From Sclerotiophoma versabilis (Eukaryota > Ascomycota > Dothideomycetes > Pleosporales > Didymellaceae): a stretch of DNA of 64,000 nucleotides. The stretch is taken from assembly GCA_012274445.1 (NCBI GenBank), contig JAAROD010000026.1:682001-746000 (forward strand), read 5' to 3'. A program made the position numbers and the translations under genes. Within the stretch, counting starts at the first letter, position 1; each line of letters opens with the position of its first letter. Below are positions 35,093 through 46,596 of this stretch, in pieces. A model generated the notes under the pieces. That model worked only from the letters and a program-made list of their open reading frames with translations, searched no databases and was not told the origin of the DNA.

Positions 35093-36246
35093 TCAATCCC
35101 AAACCTGGCGGCAGCTGACATTGATGCGTTTCGTGCCCATGTACCCTCTCCATTTTTTGAAAGCTTTTTCTTCTGCCGATGTTGCACCAGGAGTACCCAC
35201 AGGCCAATTGGCCAGGTATGGAGGGCAAGTCGAAGGAATAGTTCGTGCCATAGCGTGCCAAGCCCATCTAGCATTGCCAGTAAGGTGTACGCAGTCACCA
35301 CTTCGAACCCTGATCGCAACGGTCCGCGGCTTCTCTTCCCCTTCGCCATCATCTTCTCCTTTAGCCATGATGAAGATGCCGTCGCAGCCGACACTAAAAC
35401 TGGCAAGCGCACGCTGGCATTGCTCACTCACATCGCGGTGAACAGGCATGAAGTCCTTTGCGCCATATATAAGTACTACCCCAGACTCAGGGCGAATGTG
35501 TGGAAACAAGCCCGTAACCAGGATCGAGAGATCGCCCGGGAATGGGGTCGCATGCTTTGCATAACTCCTTGTTGGCCAATCATACTGTTCCCCAAGTGTA
35601 AGCCATCGTAACTTGGTATACAAAAATTGCTCATTTTTGAGAGGTTTGTGTTTGTCGGGGTTCTTAGGCGCTAGAACATCTTCTGCCGCGCATCTGTCCC
35701 GAAGAAAGAAGCTACTGTCAAATCGCATTGGTTCCGAGGTCGGCTTTGGAGGATATCGAATATCGTAGTCTGCTTGAAGGTTGATCTTGTGGCCTTGATC
35801 CGCTAGATCTCGATGCATAAGGTAGGAAGTGAACAGAACTTGAGTTTCTGGAGGCAAAATACGAGATATGACCTGAAGTCCGGGAAAGTCCCGATGCTCG
35901 AAGATGTGCGCATCTTCTACGGCCACAGATAGCGACCGTCCGCCTGCATAAGCTTGGCATGCAGTTTCGATGCGTGAAGCGGGGATGGCACCAGCAGGGC
36001 GCCAGATGTCCTTCTGCTCTGGTGTAAATTCATCGCGTTTACTCAGATCGAAAATATTAGGATCATTTTCAAGTTCAGCTTTTCTCATGCTTTGATACCG
36101 CCAGTGCTCTTTTTGAATGAAGTTTGGTGGCGTTGCATGTGTGTCATGATGCACAGAGCCTTTCTACACAAGGTGTCAGCCAAACTCGTTCAATATGCTC
36201 ACGGTGACATACGAACGCGCTCGGTCTGCTCAGTTGACAAGTCCAT
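35093..36246 (-). CDS. AlkB-homologue Fe(II)/2-oxoglutarate dioxygenase, ABH1 type
   Basis: Two exons, 36213-36246 and 35093-36159, with a 53-nt intron, encode 366 aa. The first exon is only 34 nt (MDLSTEQTERV); it was chosen because the join is in frame and supplies a good Met, whereas the main frame itself starts at a GTG. Iron ligands are H252 and D254 in VHRDVSEQ and H313 in RWAWHAMARTI. The 2-oxoglutarate-binding Arg lies in KRINVSCRQVW (R356, R362). The long N-terminal part and the RWLTLGEQYDWPTRSY segment match the AlkB homologue 1 group. By family knowledge these enzymes remove methyl groups from nucleic acids (DNA or tRNA); which substrate applies here cannot be read from the sequence. 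Confidence 0.88.
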
Positions 36247-36828
36247 CGCTAGTTTAGGCTTGACTGGTGCACCACGGCACGCTCGTGTGGGTGGTGCTGC
36301 TCTAACAAGGCTGCGCCACGCTTTTGATCCTTCGATGACCTTCAGCAGTCTCATCAATCACCAAAATTGCTAAAGAAACAGTCCGTGATAGGGTTGTCTG
36401 AATGTCGTGGTCTCTAGCAGTGGCGTTCCGCAAAAAGTTCTGGAGCCAGTAGTCTGTGCGTAATTACGTAAGTGGGTTCTTTCCGGCTCGTAAATCAACC
36501 AGTCTATCACAAGTACCTGCGTACGATGTCGAAAATATGGGTAAATCAGCTGGAGGACCGCGCAGCAATCAAAAGATCGATGTTATGAATGACTCGCTCT
36601 TAGGGAGAACATTGTATCCGGAAACTCTAAGTACAGTCCCATTAAATTGCTTTGAGTGCGTTATAAAACGGGGATGATGCATATCGGCGACAATACAGCA
36701 ATACAGCTACGTGCGTACTTTCGCAAACATTCCCCATCTCCACATGTCTTCGTGTTCAGCTAGGCAAGTTTACAGTGCTTGGCCTTGTTCCTTCCGCAGC
36801 CTTTGTACCTGACCTTCTTCAGACTCTT
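36247..36828. other. Intergenic, AlkB promoter and PLC 3' flank
   Basis: About 0.6 kb. A 73-codon frame (36456-36677, +) has no supporting features. Confidence 0.55.
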
Positions 36829-38599
36829 CTAGATGTCCTCGAACTGGAACTTCACTAGCAACGTACAGGTGGTCTCATGCCCTCCTAGGTCCAACATACG
36901 AATAAAGCTCCATCCAGACACAGCATACATCAACCTTACGGCCGCCACGGCGAAAATGGGGTTGCGCGCGAAGCTGTCGTCACTTTTGATGAGCAGACGT
37001 AGGAATACCATTTCGCTATCCTCATACTCCCAGTCAAGTACCTCATTCCAGACGGGATCGGTGGCGGGCGAGGTCTCTTTGTGCATGAACGTTGCCATCT
37101 TGGAAGGCTTGTATCCAACAGTCTTGCGCTTAGGTGGCATGTTGTTCAGGTCGTTGGGGTGAACTAAAGTACACGTCACATATGGCTTTATATCGCCATG
37201 CTCGCGGTCAGGCGGCAGAGGTACGTCGGTCGCGCCAGCGATGTGCAGCTGGAGTCTCTTTCGCCTGCCGGTTAGGATGTTGCCATTGCCACCAGCGCGC
37301 AGAGCTGCGGGCTTCAGGACATAACCACCCGAACCGGCGAATAGAGCCTCGTTGATTTGCATGCTGGCGCCAAAGGTCTGCCAATTCAGGGCACAGATCT
37401 GTGCGCCAATACCCCAGAACGGCACTGGTAGGAGATTTTTGGAAGAAATGCGAGTTCCTTTGGGGTAGACACGCATGAGGTGGTGCGCGTTGTGTTGAGC
37501 GATCTTAGGGCTGCTTCCTGGCAGATGCTTCTTCAGCCCTGACTCCGAAACATTGATAAGCTGGTGGTGCGGCGCATTCTCTAGGTTCGACTCGAACCAT
37601 GAGTTATTGACTGGCTTTACAGACTGCGCATACACTCCGAGCTCAGCAAGCTCCGGAATGATGATGCCTTGAGGGCACTCCTGCTTCTGTTGGTTATACT
37701 GCTGATGCGCTTTTCTCGCTTCCTCGTCCTCAGAACTGTCGCTGTCGCTGCTGCTTTCTTCTTCATCTGGCAGATGGTACTCAACGATGACGACGATCTT
37801 ATTTCTCAGCTCTGCCAAGGTTACATGGTTGCCTGAACCCTCCTGTTCGGAGTGCCCTTTCTCGCGTACAGCCTTGCTGAGCAGTCGCTGCCCGAAGACT
37901 TCTTGCATAATCCATGCAAGCCTCATCTGACCGTGGGCACCACAATGATTCTCGAGTGAAATCATGATTGGTGCAGCGTTCCTCTCATTGATGACTTCCC
38001 GGTCGACCACGTCCCGAATGGTCTCGCAAACTGAACGGAAAGGAATGTTGGACACCAAAGTGTAGCCGTGGGTGACTTTTGGTTCATCTGGGTTGTCGTT
38101 ATTGTCCTACGCGGATAAGCTTTGTCAATCCTTCCTGTACTTCAGTGTTTCTTACCCAGGCATCAATCTCCACGCAGCGGGACCCTGTGTGCAAAGCAAT
38201 CTCATAGGCTGAAGCATCAGACGACCCATACAGCTGGTGAGCCATAAGATAGGTGTTGTGACTTGAGCTGATGAAGTACTCTGGAAGTGGGTGACTGCGG
38301 TCGAGTACTTCAGGTGGCACTCTGATATGACTTTTGTCGAGTAGCTCTCTCAATGCAGTGGTTGGTTGCTCCGTGTCTATACCAGCTTCTCCTTTCGACA
38401 ACACATTCTCTTTGTACAGCACTTCCCTCAGCGCTCGGCTGACACGCAGCCTGTCCTTGGTGATGTGCGATTCTCGCGATGCATGGCCGCCGCCAGCAAC
38501 GGTGTTGTTATCGATTACCTCGCCCTTGTCTTCATCATCGACTTTGGATGACCCAGAGAAGGGATTAAGTTTCGATATCCCAGAAACCAGACTGGACAT
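36829..38599 (-). CDS. PLC1: Phosphoinositide-specific phospholipase C
   Basis: Two exons, 38156-38599 and 36829-38106, with a 49-nt intron, encode 573 aa. The X catalytic box has the first catalytic His (H114) in ISSSHNTYLMAHQL and the second (H161) in THGYTLVSNIPF, with VEIDAW before it. The Y box includes MRVYPKGTRISSKN and PFWGIGAQICALNWQT. A C2-like domain follows (HGDIKPYVTCTLVHP). X and Y are separated by a highly acidic Ser/Asp/Glu linker (EEESSSDSDSSEDEEA), which in other PLCs can be autoinhibitory. There is no obvious PH or EF-hand domain at the short N-terminus, so this is one of the compact fungal forms. The enzyme splits PIP2 into IP3 and diacylglycerol in calcium signalling. Confidence 0.92.
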
Positions 38600-39722
38600 T
38601 GTGGGTGTGGCTCAGGCTGTGGCTGTGGTGTAGTTGTGGAACGGTAAGGATGATGTTTGGTTGAGGCTGGTGTGTTGCGGGGAGGGGATGACGCCAAAGA
38701 TCACGAGAGGGGCTGCGCTCGCGCTTGCGCTTGGCTGGCCTAGACCGGCTCGAACGGATGGCAAGGCCCCCGCGTAACCGAACACTCTCTTTACTTCACC
38801 ACAATAATCACGGGTTCAGAATTTGAACGTGTCGTCGCGGTTGTGAAAGGTACCAGCTGTCACCGAGTCAGTGGGGTCGTGTTGTTCTGATAGCATTGAC
38901 CAATCAACCGAAACGCGCACAAACACGGTGTGCGCATCGAACCCATGCCCTTTTCCTGCACCTCGACTTAAATGATCCTTACGAAACTGACCATTCAGAG
39001 AGCCTTCGTGGGACTTGTAAGAAGACGCAATGACCTGTTATGCCCTACATAGTCTCTGCTATGAGCATGAGAAATACCCGATAATGCCAACATGAGATTT
39101 GTTGAGAGCCTGCATCATCCTGTACATTAGTGCAGGCTCTGGGCGAGAGCAACCCAATAGAACGAAGAGCCGACGTCCATTCGAGTTCTCTCACAGCTCT
39201 GGTCGGTATCATAATGCAGGCTACGAGCGACTGAGGCTGACGATCACATTCAGCTTCATGTATATCCCCCACAAACGCCAAGCCACCCCGCAACCTCTTG
39301 AGTTCTTCCGTCCAATGCACTCCCATCATATCTATCGTGCAGATCCGGAAATGTAACCACGGAAAAGAATTCCAGGCTGCTCCAGTGCATAGCAGAGGGA
39401 GATGACATGGACCTGTACACCTGGGTAAGAAATCTCCGGGGCTAATCTAACGGTGTCCAATGATAGAATTGAATGATGTGGATCGACCTCATGATAGTGT
39501 ACCTCTTTTGGGGTTCCAAGAAGCTGAGGTATTTGCAAAGCCATCAGGCATCCTGGAGATGGGCTTGGCCAGCGTGATGAGCAGCAGCAAGATGCGCCGA
39601 AGCGCAGGACAGTGGCAGTACCCTGTGCGTGAGCGTCGTCAAGGCAAGTATATAAGGTAAGTACCTGTTCGTAAGTCCCTCTTGTACTCATCTCCGTGTC
39701 ACAACAGTCCCTGACCTTCGTT
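38600..39722. other. Divergent intergenic region of PLC1 and the GH105 gene
   Basis: About 1.1 kb between two genes transcribed apart. Only chance frames are seen. The GH105 side has a clear TATA box (39649-39656); the PLC side has none I can see. Confidence 0.6.
39649..39656 (+). promoter_or_regulatory. TATA box of the GH105 gene
   Basis: TATATAAG lies 74 nt upstream of the ATG at 39723. A TATA element suits an inducible secreted-enzyme gene. Confidence 0.5.
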
Positions 39723-41016
39723 ATGAAGACTTCATTCATCTGCAGTATAGCACTCGCCAGCGCAGCTGTAGCATCAGCCAAGATCACCTTACCAAATGGC
39801 TGGTTCAAGATCCCACCTGAGCAAGATATCAAGCCTGGCAAGTTCAATGGCAAGCCACGTTATCTGACGTGGATGGCCGACTCCCAGATCAAGCATGGCG
39901 TGGAGCCAACATTCGCCTACACAGTGTCAGCCTACCTCTCCGGTGTGCTCTATGCATACGACAGGACAGGCGACGACAAGTATCGTGACTACGTCAAACG
40001 TCATGCAGACACAGTACTGTACCCTGCCTGGAATGGCGAGATCCTACTTCACAACAATAGCAACTCTATCGATGACATCCGCTTTGGCCTCACGTTCCTG
40101 GATATGTACAACCTCACGGGCGGAGAAGAGATCTACAAGGTTGCAGCAGATAGCCTCAAAGATCAGATTGATCGCTCCTTTCGCACCCCGGATGGCGGCT
40201 TCTACCACCGCTATCCTGTATACATCGATCAGATGTGGCTCGACGGCATCTACATGCTCGATGTCTTTTATGCCCGCTGGACATATGAGTTCCAGTCAGA
40301 CAACACAACAGCTTGGGATGATATCGCCTTACAATTTGACCTCATCGATGCTGGTACCACAGTCGATCGGGAGCGTACTAAAGGCCTTCCGGTCCATGGT
40401 TTCGATTGGAGCAAGAAGGCAATTTGGGCTGATCCAGAGACTGGTGCTGCACCACACGTGTGGGGCCGCGCAGTGGGTTGGTACATCATGGCGCTTGTCG
40501 ACACTCTAGACTATTTCCCCGAAAGGCACGAAGGTCGTGCGCGACTCATCAAGTACCTTCAATCTGTGGCTGATGCGATCGTCGCCGCTCAAGATCCAAA
40601 ATACAAGGGCTGGTACAATATCATGGACCCTGGGCTTGAGGACCGCTCAGGCAACTATATTGAGAGTTCTGGATCTTCTATGTTTGTGTACGGTCTGCTG
40701 AAAGGGGTGCGTCTTGGTTACCTTGAAGGCGAGAAGTACCTTGATGCTGCACTCAGCGGCTATGAGCTCATGACGGAGACCTTCGCAGAGCCACGTAAGG
40801 GCGATGGCGCATTGATGTTGGAGTGGACTGTTCAGACTGGCAGTTTGAGCTCGAACGGTACATTTGAGGTTAGTTGTGAACACGATATGTGATGAACCAT
40901 GCTGATAATCCTAGTACTACGCAAGCATGCCCCTGTTCGAGAACGATTTGAAAGGAGTTGCGCCTTTCCTCTTCTCCAGCTACGAGTACGAGCTGTATGT
41001 TGAAGGCCTAAAGTAA
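39723..41016 (+). CDS. GH105 unsaturated rhamnogalacturonyl hydrolase, secreted
   Basis: Two exons, 39723-40868 and 40915-41016, with a 46-nt intron, give 415 aa. A signal peptide is clear (MKTSFICSIALASAAVASAK). The body has the alpha/alpha-toroid pattern of the GH88/GH105 group: SIDDIRFGLTFLDMYN, IDQMWLDGIYMLD with the likely catalytic Asp174, HVWGRAVGWYIMALVDTLDY and SGSSMFVYGLLKGVRLGYL. The ending YYASMPLFENDLKGVAPFLF is also typical. By family knowledge these enzymes remove the unsaturated uronic acid left at the end of pectin fragments by lyases, so the gene points to plant cell-wall use. The start is placed at the Met that begins the signal peptide. Confidence 0.9.
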
Positions 41017-41750
41017 GAGTATGAGTAGACGACGTCACGGTCAGCTTCGCTTAGTGTATCTGTACTGGACTGGGGTAGCAGAGCACCTTGTTGGCCTTGT
41101 CGGGGATGTTGCTTCCTATCAGATATAGAAGTACCTCTCTAGCTGCTCTTAATATTTATATTCTCTTCTTCAACTCGCTGACGTCTGGCTTGTTCCCCTG
41201 ACTGTACATGCGGGGAATTGACTCTTCTAGTAAGCGAGGCTGTATCCGACTGGTCAGACTGTCGCGTGCATGGAGCCAAGTTCTGACTGACTGACGAGGG
41301 GCCTCCATCCGCAACTTTACGAGTCAGACCTTTGTACCATCGAATTTGCTCGCGCAATAACGATCAAATGTTCTGCCGATAATATTCAGATGGAGACTTC
41401 GCTGCGGGGCAGATAACACCAGCCGTACGACCGACCGAGTTAGTCCTCTCGTCAATCCTCTGTCGGAAGAGACCCGCGAACTTCAATGAACGCGACTCAG
41501 CGGCTACCTACCACTACAATTGCGCAAGCTGGTCCTCCCGACGTCATGAGAACACGCCCTGTCACCAACAAGGAACGGCTCCGCGCCATAGGCACAATTT
41601 CAGAAATGCGGGGTTGTAGCCGGCACGGCCGAACAATGTGGGGAAGCTCGAGAGCTATAAGGACTAGGAGGCATGCTCATACAGAGGAGCAACGCTCAAT
41701 TGACGAATTAGCACAATTACTTTAGACGACCCAGGAAAAGCTTCTTCGCA
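41017..41750. other. Intergenic, no supported gene
   Basis: About 0.7 kb. Short frames on both strands lack support. It contains the promoter of the cyclase-family gene. Confidence 0.55.
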
Positions 41751-42907
41751 ATGACAGGAGATACCATGAGGTCTGAGTATAGGTTCCCAGCCTTCGATGA
41801 GCTGCCAAAAGTGGAAGGCATGCCCCAGGGCTCAATATGGGGCTTTTACGACAAGGATGGCAAGAAAGATGAAGTTGGATGTCCGTGAAGATCTCTGGCT
41901 CAGGCCTTACTCAGGGCACCTAAAGCTAACGTATACCAGCCGTCAACCTCCTCACACCCGCCGTTGTCCAAGCAGCCGCGAAAGAAATCAGCACAGGTGA
42001 ACATGTCCAACTCGACTGGCCCCTCAACAACGTCCAGTTTCCCGGCTTCAGCCGCAAAGAGTTCCACCAGAAGAAGATCAACTTCTCTGACTTCACAGAA
42101 TGGAAGGCTATGGACGACGAAGTATACATCAACACACAGTCTGGCTCGCAGTGGGACAGTTTGAAGCACTTTGCACATCAGTCCAGTGGTATGTACTACA
42201 ATGGACTCACGCATGAAGAAGCAACACACTCGGATAGAAATGGCACTCATAATTGGTGTGAGAGAGGTGGTATTGTGGGGAGGGGAGTGCTTTGTGATTG
42301 GTTGAGATGGTATGTGTCTTTTTGCCGTCTATCTAGGACTTTGACTTATCATTGAAGGTATGAGGAGAAAAATGGGAAAGCACCATTGGCCGTGTCAAGG
42401 CATGAGATTCCAGTCACGGAGATTGAGGAGACACTGAAATGGCAGGGGACAACGCTGAAGCAAGGAGATATTCTCATGATCCGGAGCGGATATGTCAGGT
42501 GGCACAACAACGCAAACGAAGCAGAACGTAAATCTGGAACCCGCGATAACAGCGTTGCCATCGGCGTCCAAGCCAACGAGAATACGGTGCGGTGGTTCTA
42601 CGATAAGCACCTGGCAGCGCTCGTCGGCGACACGGTTGCTTTCGAGGCATGGCCGCCGAAGTTTACAGATGGTTGGTGTCTACATGAATGGATTCTCGTG
42701 CATTGGGGAATGCCGATTGGCGAGATGTGGGATCTTGAGAAGTTGAGCGAAAAATGCAAGAGTATGAATCGACACAGTAAGTATAGATGTCTGATGATTG
42801 TGATGAAGCGAACTAACCTAAACTTCTTAGCGTTCTTCCTTACAAGCGCACCGTTGCACGTAAAGGGTGGCATCGGAAGTCCTCCTGGTGCTATCGCTAT
42901 CTTTTAA
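41751..42907 (+). CDS. Putative cyclase family protein (kynurenine formamidase-like fold)
   Basis: Four exons, 41751-41880, 41940-42309, 42358-42776 and 42831-42907, with introns of 59, 48 and 54 nt, encode 331 aa. The order of segments matches the fungal members of the cyclase superfamily (PF04199): PAFDELPKVEGMPQGSIWG, NLLTPAVVQAAAKEI, then the metal-site region SGSQWDSLKHFAHQSSG. Further on come GIVGRGVLCDWLRWYE, GDILMIRSGYVRWH, AFEAWPP and LHEWILVHWGMPIGEMWDLE. In bacterial members the metal site reads HxGTHxDxPxH. Here it is QxGSQxDxxxH, so two of the usual His ligands are replaced, as far as I know commonly in the fungal subgroup. The reaction is unknown. ATG 41751 is used; a second in-frame Met lies at 41766. 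Confidence 0.85.
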
Positions 42908-43050
42908 AGTTTGCACCAATCTTTTGATGCCAACACTCTTGTATCGCGTACCAAATGTTTACTACCTGTCACACTCACCAGTCTTCTCATACCGGAGAAC
43001 AGCTGCACTAATGAGTGTAGCTTGGATGTCTTATCTTTGGTTGAGTGCAT

Positions 43051-44746
43051 ATGGTTTCCCACAATGGCCACGTGACCATGCTACCGTACACATTCAAGCC
43101 AACCGAGCGAGATTTGCAAAGGCTCCAAAAACGAGGGACTTGCTTGGTTATGCTGATTTGCACAGAAAAGGACCAGTGGCAGCACATCAGGGGCTGCCTG
43201 ATCCACTTCCGAGATCTGCCGATTCGCTATGCGATTCGACATGCGATGGATCAAACCCACCCTTCCTGGTCGTGCAATTCCAAAGTCTCTCGATCTTGAG
43301 CTTGCCCAACGGGCTTTGATCCGTAGCGTCAGATACTTCGACGGCTTTGCGACTGAGCTTCACGGCTCGACCCCACGTTTTACGCGCGCTCTGAATGCGC
43401 AGGCGATCATGAACAACCGCGTACCAGACATGCACATAACTGACCACTTCCCAGATGGCATTTGGCATCCCAAAACCCCAGATCAGGACACATGCCGAGC
43501 TTTCTTACAGCGGTACCCTCGTATGGCATACCGGGTCGGTCGTGTGTGCGCCGTAGCTAGCTACACTGACCTATATTGCGATCTCAAACTTCTTCCGGAG
43601 GTTCACATTGCCGAGGAAGCACGCAACAACGGCGTCCTACCCATCTTTGATTGAATTGCCAATCAACCCGTCAAGTACGCCATTTTCAACGACTATGAGA
43701 GGAGCTATGAGCCTGATGCCCCACGTCCAGCTGTTCTCAACAGCGATACGTGCGTCCGATCTATGCTTGACGGAAAACAGCACCATCTACAACCAAGCAC
43801 ACTGAAAAGCAAACGCTACAGGGGTGAGCCTTCTTTGCAGCCTGACGGCTTCGACTTGCGCCACTTCGATATCACGGAAGACATGTGCATAGACACATAC
43901 ACAGGAGCTGTTCTCAAGACTGACCAAGACGTCGTCGTTCCTCTATTGTACTTCCCACTTCCGGTTGACCTTCCCACCGTACAAAAGAATATTCTGATAC
44001 TTTCGGCAGCTCTACACGTCGATATTGATCGCCACACAAGACTGAGACGACCGTATAGGATCCACAAAGAGCTTGCTTGGGTGTTGAGGGGTATCTATCA
44101 CTTTCCAATATTTGCAAAGTGGTGCAGCCTTCAAAACAGCACAATGTTGAAGAGCAGACGCATTAAGGCCGCAATCAACGCGCGATTCATTATGTTCAAT
44201 GATTTGTCGCGCATTACAAAAGACACGCCTAGGAATGAGCTATCTTATTGTATTTGGTTTCTGCAGACAGCTGATCCTAACACCTCCATCGAGCTCGCAC
44301 GCCGCAGACCAGACATGAAGCTGCAAGCAGCACGTGCTTGTATTGTTGCCGACTATCAGCCAGCGTACCAGGAGATGAACCTAAATTACAACTTGGCGCT
44401 CTAAAAAGAAGCATAAGCCAGCCCGAATCCGTTTTACTTGCAGGGCTTGCGGGAAAAGGCATAGAATGATTCTACAGGTGAGGAACAATACATCGAGCCC
44501 TGGAAGTTCTGTACCATCAAGAACACAAGGGAACAATCTCCAACAGATGTGCTCGGTCGCATCGAATGGAATGAAATCATTACCTGCTGGTACCACATCT
44601 ACGACGGTCTCCAGGCAGATTTTGGATCTATCAAAGTCACTATTTGCGCTGCAGAAGAGGTTAGGCAGAAACAGCAGGATGAGCTGCATGAACGGGAAGC
44701 GGCTAGACAAAAGGAGCGAGATGAGAGGCCCGAATGGGAAGAATAG
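43051..44746 (+). pseudogene. Broken gene of unknown family with four in-frame stops and a frameshift
   Basis: From the ATG at 43051 one frame reads to about 43255. The next frame then carries protein-like sequence for about 490 codons to a TAG at 44744-44746. It is interrupted by TGA at 43652, TAA at 44402 and 44414, and TAG at 44462. The segments on either side of each stop are in the same frame and continue smoothly, for example PIFD then IANQPVKYAIFND, and STGEEQYIEPWKF then LGRIEWNEIITCWYH. The end is a charged, probably coiled-coil stretch (EEVRQKQQDELHEREAARQK). TAA, TAA and TAG could come from CAA, CAA and CAG, and TGA from CGA, all C-to-T changes on the coding strand. I do not recognise the family. 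Confidence 0.65.
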
Positions 44747-45311
44747 TGGGAAAATCAGGGGGGAGATCTGCAGAAGAGACTAGATGTCCCTTGGGTGAGA
44801 TGGTAGATTAGTGTACATAGATTGCTCCTTCCTTCGGCAGCTTGTATATCACCTCTCTACTTACTACAGTCTATTTGACCAGTGCAACAACTATGCTATT
44901 TCCAGACGCAGTCCTTGCTGGAGATGAAAAGTAACTCGCAAAGCTGCAATATTTACGTGACAATTCACGATCGTCGCAATCCCTCATATCGAAGCTGTGG
45001 TTGGGAGCCTATTGTGAGAATGAGATACAACATACAAGATTTTCCAGCTTCGTGGTTAATACAATCTGCGCGGGATTGAGCAACTTATTCAAAGATGATA
45101 CCGGACATGTCGTGTGTTAGAGGAAGATATCGCGTGGAATATCCCAAACTTAGTACTATAATTGTGCGTAGTGATCATAAGGCTCTTAGTTCAGATTCGG
45201 TTTTGGGTTTTTTGAAACATTCGAGGTTATTCTATGGAAAATGCGAGTCATATCAGTGTGTTGCAGTGTTACAGACCCAGTCAGCAACTGAGACAAAATA
45301 TGCAGGTGTCA
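44747..45311. other. AT-rich intergenic, no supported gene
   Basis: About 0.6 kb between the broken gene and the 3' end of the F-box-like gene. It looks AT-richer than the neighbouring exons. Nothing structured was found. Confidence 0.5.
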
Positions 45312-45444
45312 CTAACCCATCGAGGCTTTCCATGCTAGAATTCTATCTTGCTCTCTTGCAATACCCGCATCTCCAGGAAGTAGTCTGCATGCATCCTCAA
45401 TCAAGTGGACTGCCTTGTTGATCGTCCTCGGATTCCCTTCAAGT

Positions 45445-46596
45445 CTAAGAAAGAGCGCATGCCGGTACCACAACTTGACTTTGTGCAAATCTGTCGGTCG
45501 CCAGCAGAATTCGGGCATCCAGTAGCCAGCCGTTCTTGAGCGACCACATTGCCGTTTTAAGACAGTCTTCAACTATGATACCTGCAAATTGTATCCCATT
45601 ATCCATGTCGATAAGTTTAACGTGCACGACATTGAGCTTCATAAGGAAATAGAGTTCGGCGAGGCGGGCAACGAAGGGTACGCCACCGTTTTCAATGAGC
45701 CCCATCCAAGAGCTGCTTTGGTGTAGTTGTTCAATCTCAAGTGCTGCGTCGAGCCATTTCAGTGATGCTTCCTCTGCTTGCTTCGCTTTGTAAAGACTTT
45801 GGCCTTGGTCCTTCAAGTCCTGGAACTTGGATAAAATTGCTTCTGGGTCCGATGCAATGTCTTGGCCCAACGCTTCTTCAACAGATTCAGCAATAGAGCG
45901 GGAGACACGACCACTGACTTTCGCTTTTTTGAAGCCCCGGAGACGTTTGTGGAAGGGCTGCAGAAGAGCCTTTTGAGTTGTTTCGGAGAAGAAGTCTGAC
46001 ATCGGCTCCTTGTAAGGTGAGGGAGTCAAGATACTACCTGGACCTATTGCAATTTCGAGGACGATCCTCGTGCCAAAGCTTGACAGGTATGTGTCTCCAT
46101 CCATTAGAATGTCGCAAAAGACATCCATATCACAACCCAGCAGCATCAAGCTACATGGCTCTATTGCGTACGGTGTTTCTCGGAATGCATTCCCCACCTC
46201 CTTTGGGCATGTGAAAGAGACCGAAAGCACGTAACCTTTGAATTCATCTACACTGTCTTCGTCTTCGGTGACTACCGGGACGCGAAGGTGGTTGAGTAGA
46301 AATCGTAGAGGAAATCCGCCCGAAGTTGTGACACGGACGAACCGGTTGGTTTTGACCATAGCAGCACACGCCTCGCGGTGGATCTGCCTTGAAGCAAAAA
46401 GGATGGAGGTGTCGATCGTATGCTCAACAACGGCGAGCTCATTCATGAAGTCGGGGTTAACATCGGCGTCTGGCGGAGGGTTGACTGTAGTCGGTCGAGG
46501 CCCGAAAGAGCACAACGTTATGCGGTAGATCTTGTCGCGTATCTCTCTGGGCAGGTCGAGGAATCGAAAGAATCCCGTGGCCTTAAGTGAAGCCAT
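45445..46596 (-). CDS. F-box-like protein with TPR-like C-terminus, probably frameshifted
   Basis: The open frame gives 383 aa from MASLKATGFF. The start at 46596 is preferred to an upstream in-frame Met (46725) because the motif RFLDLPREIRDKIYR then falls at the N-terminus. That motif is typical of fungal F-box-like/2EXR proteins. The middle (about 230-380) is helical with a TPR-like pattern, for example LKDQGQSLYKAKQAEEASLKWLDAA. The frame stops at 45445, but the next frame continues the TPR pattern without a break (KLWYRHALFLRLEGNPRTIN, KAVHLIEDACRLLPGDAG) to a TAG at 45312. This suggests a one-base insertion or two-base loss near 45465. No intron fits the gap. The function is unknown beyond the F-box-like link to ubiquitin ligases. 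Confidence 0.7.
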   Translation of the reverse strand: MASLKATGFFRFLDLPREIRDKIYRITLCSFGPRPTTVNPPPDADVNPDFMNELAVVEHTIDTSILFASRQIHREACAAMVKTNRFVRVTTSGGFPLRFLLNHLRVPVVTEDEDSVDEFKGYVLSVSFTCPKEVGNAFRETPYAIEPCSLMLLGCDMDVFCDILMDGDTYLSSFGTRIVLEIAIGPGSILTPSPYKEPMSDFFSETTQKALLQPFHKRLRGFKKAKVSGRVSRSIAESVEEALGQDIASDPEAILSKFQDLKDQGQSLYKAKQAEEASLKWLDAALEIEQLHQSSSWMGLIENGGVPFVARLAELYFLMKLNVVHVKLIDMDNGIQFAGIIVEDCLKTAMWSLKNGWLLDARILLATDRFAQSQVVVPACALS

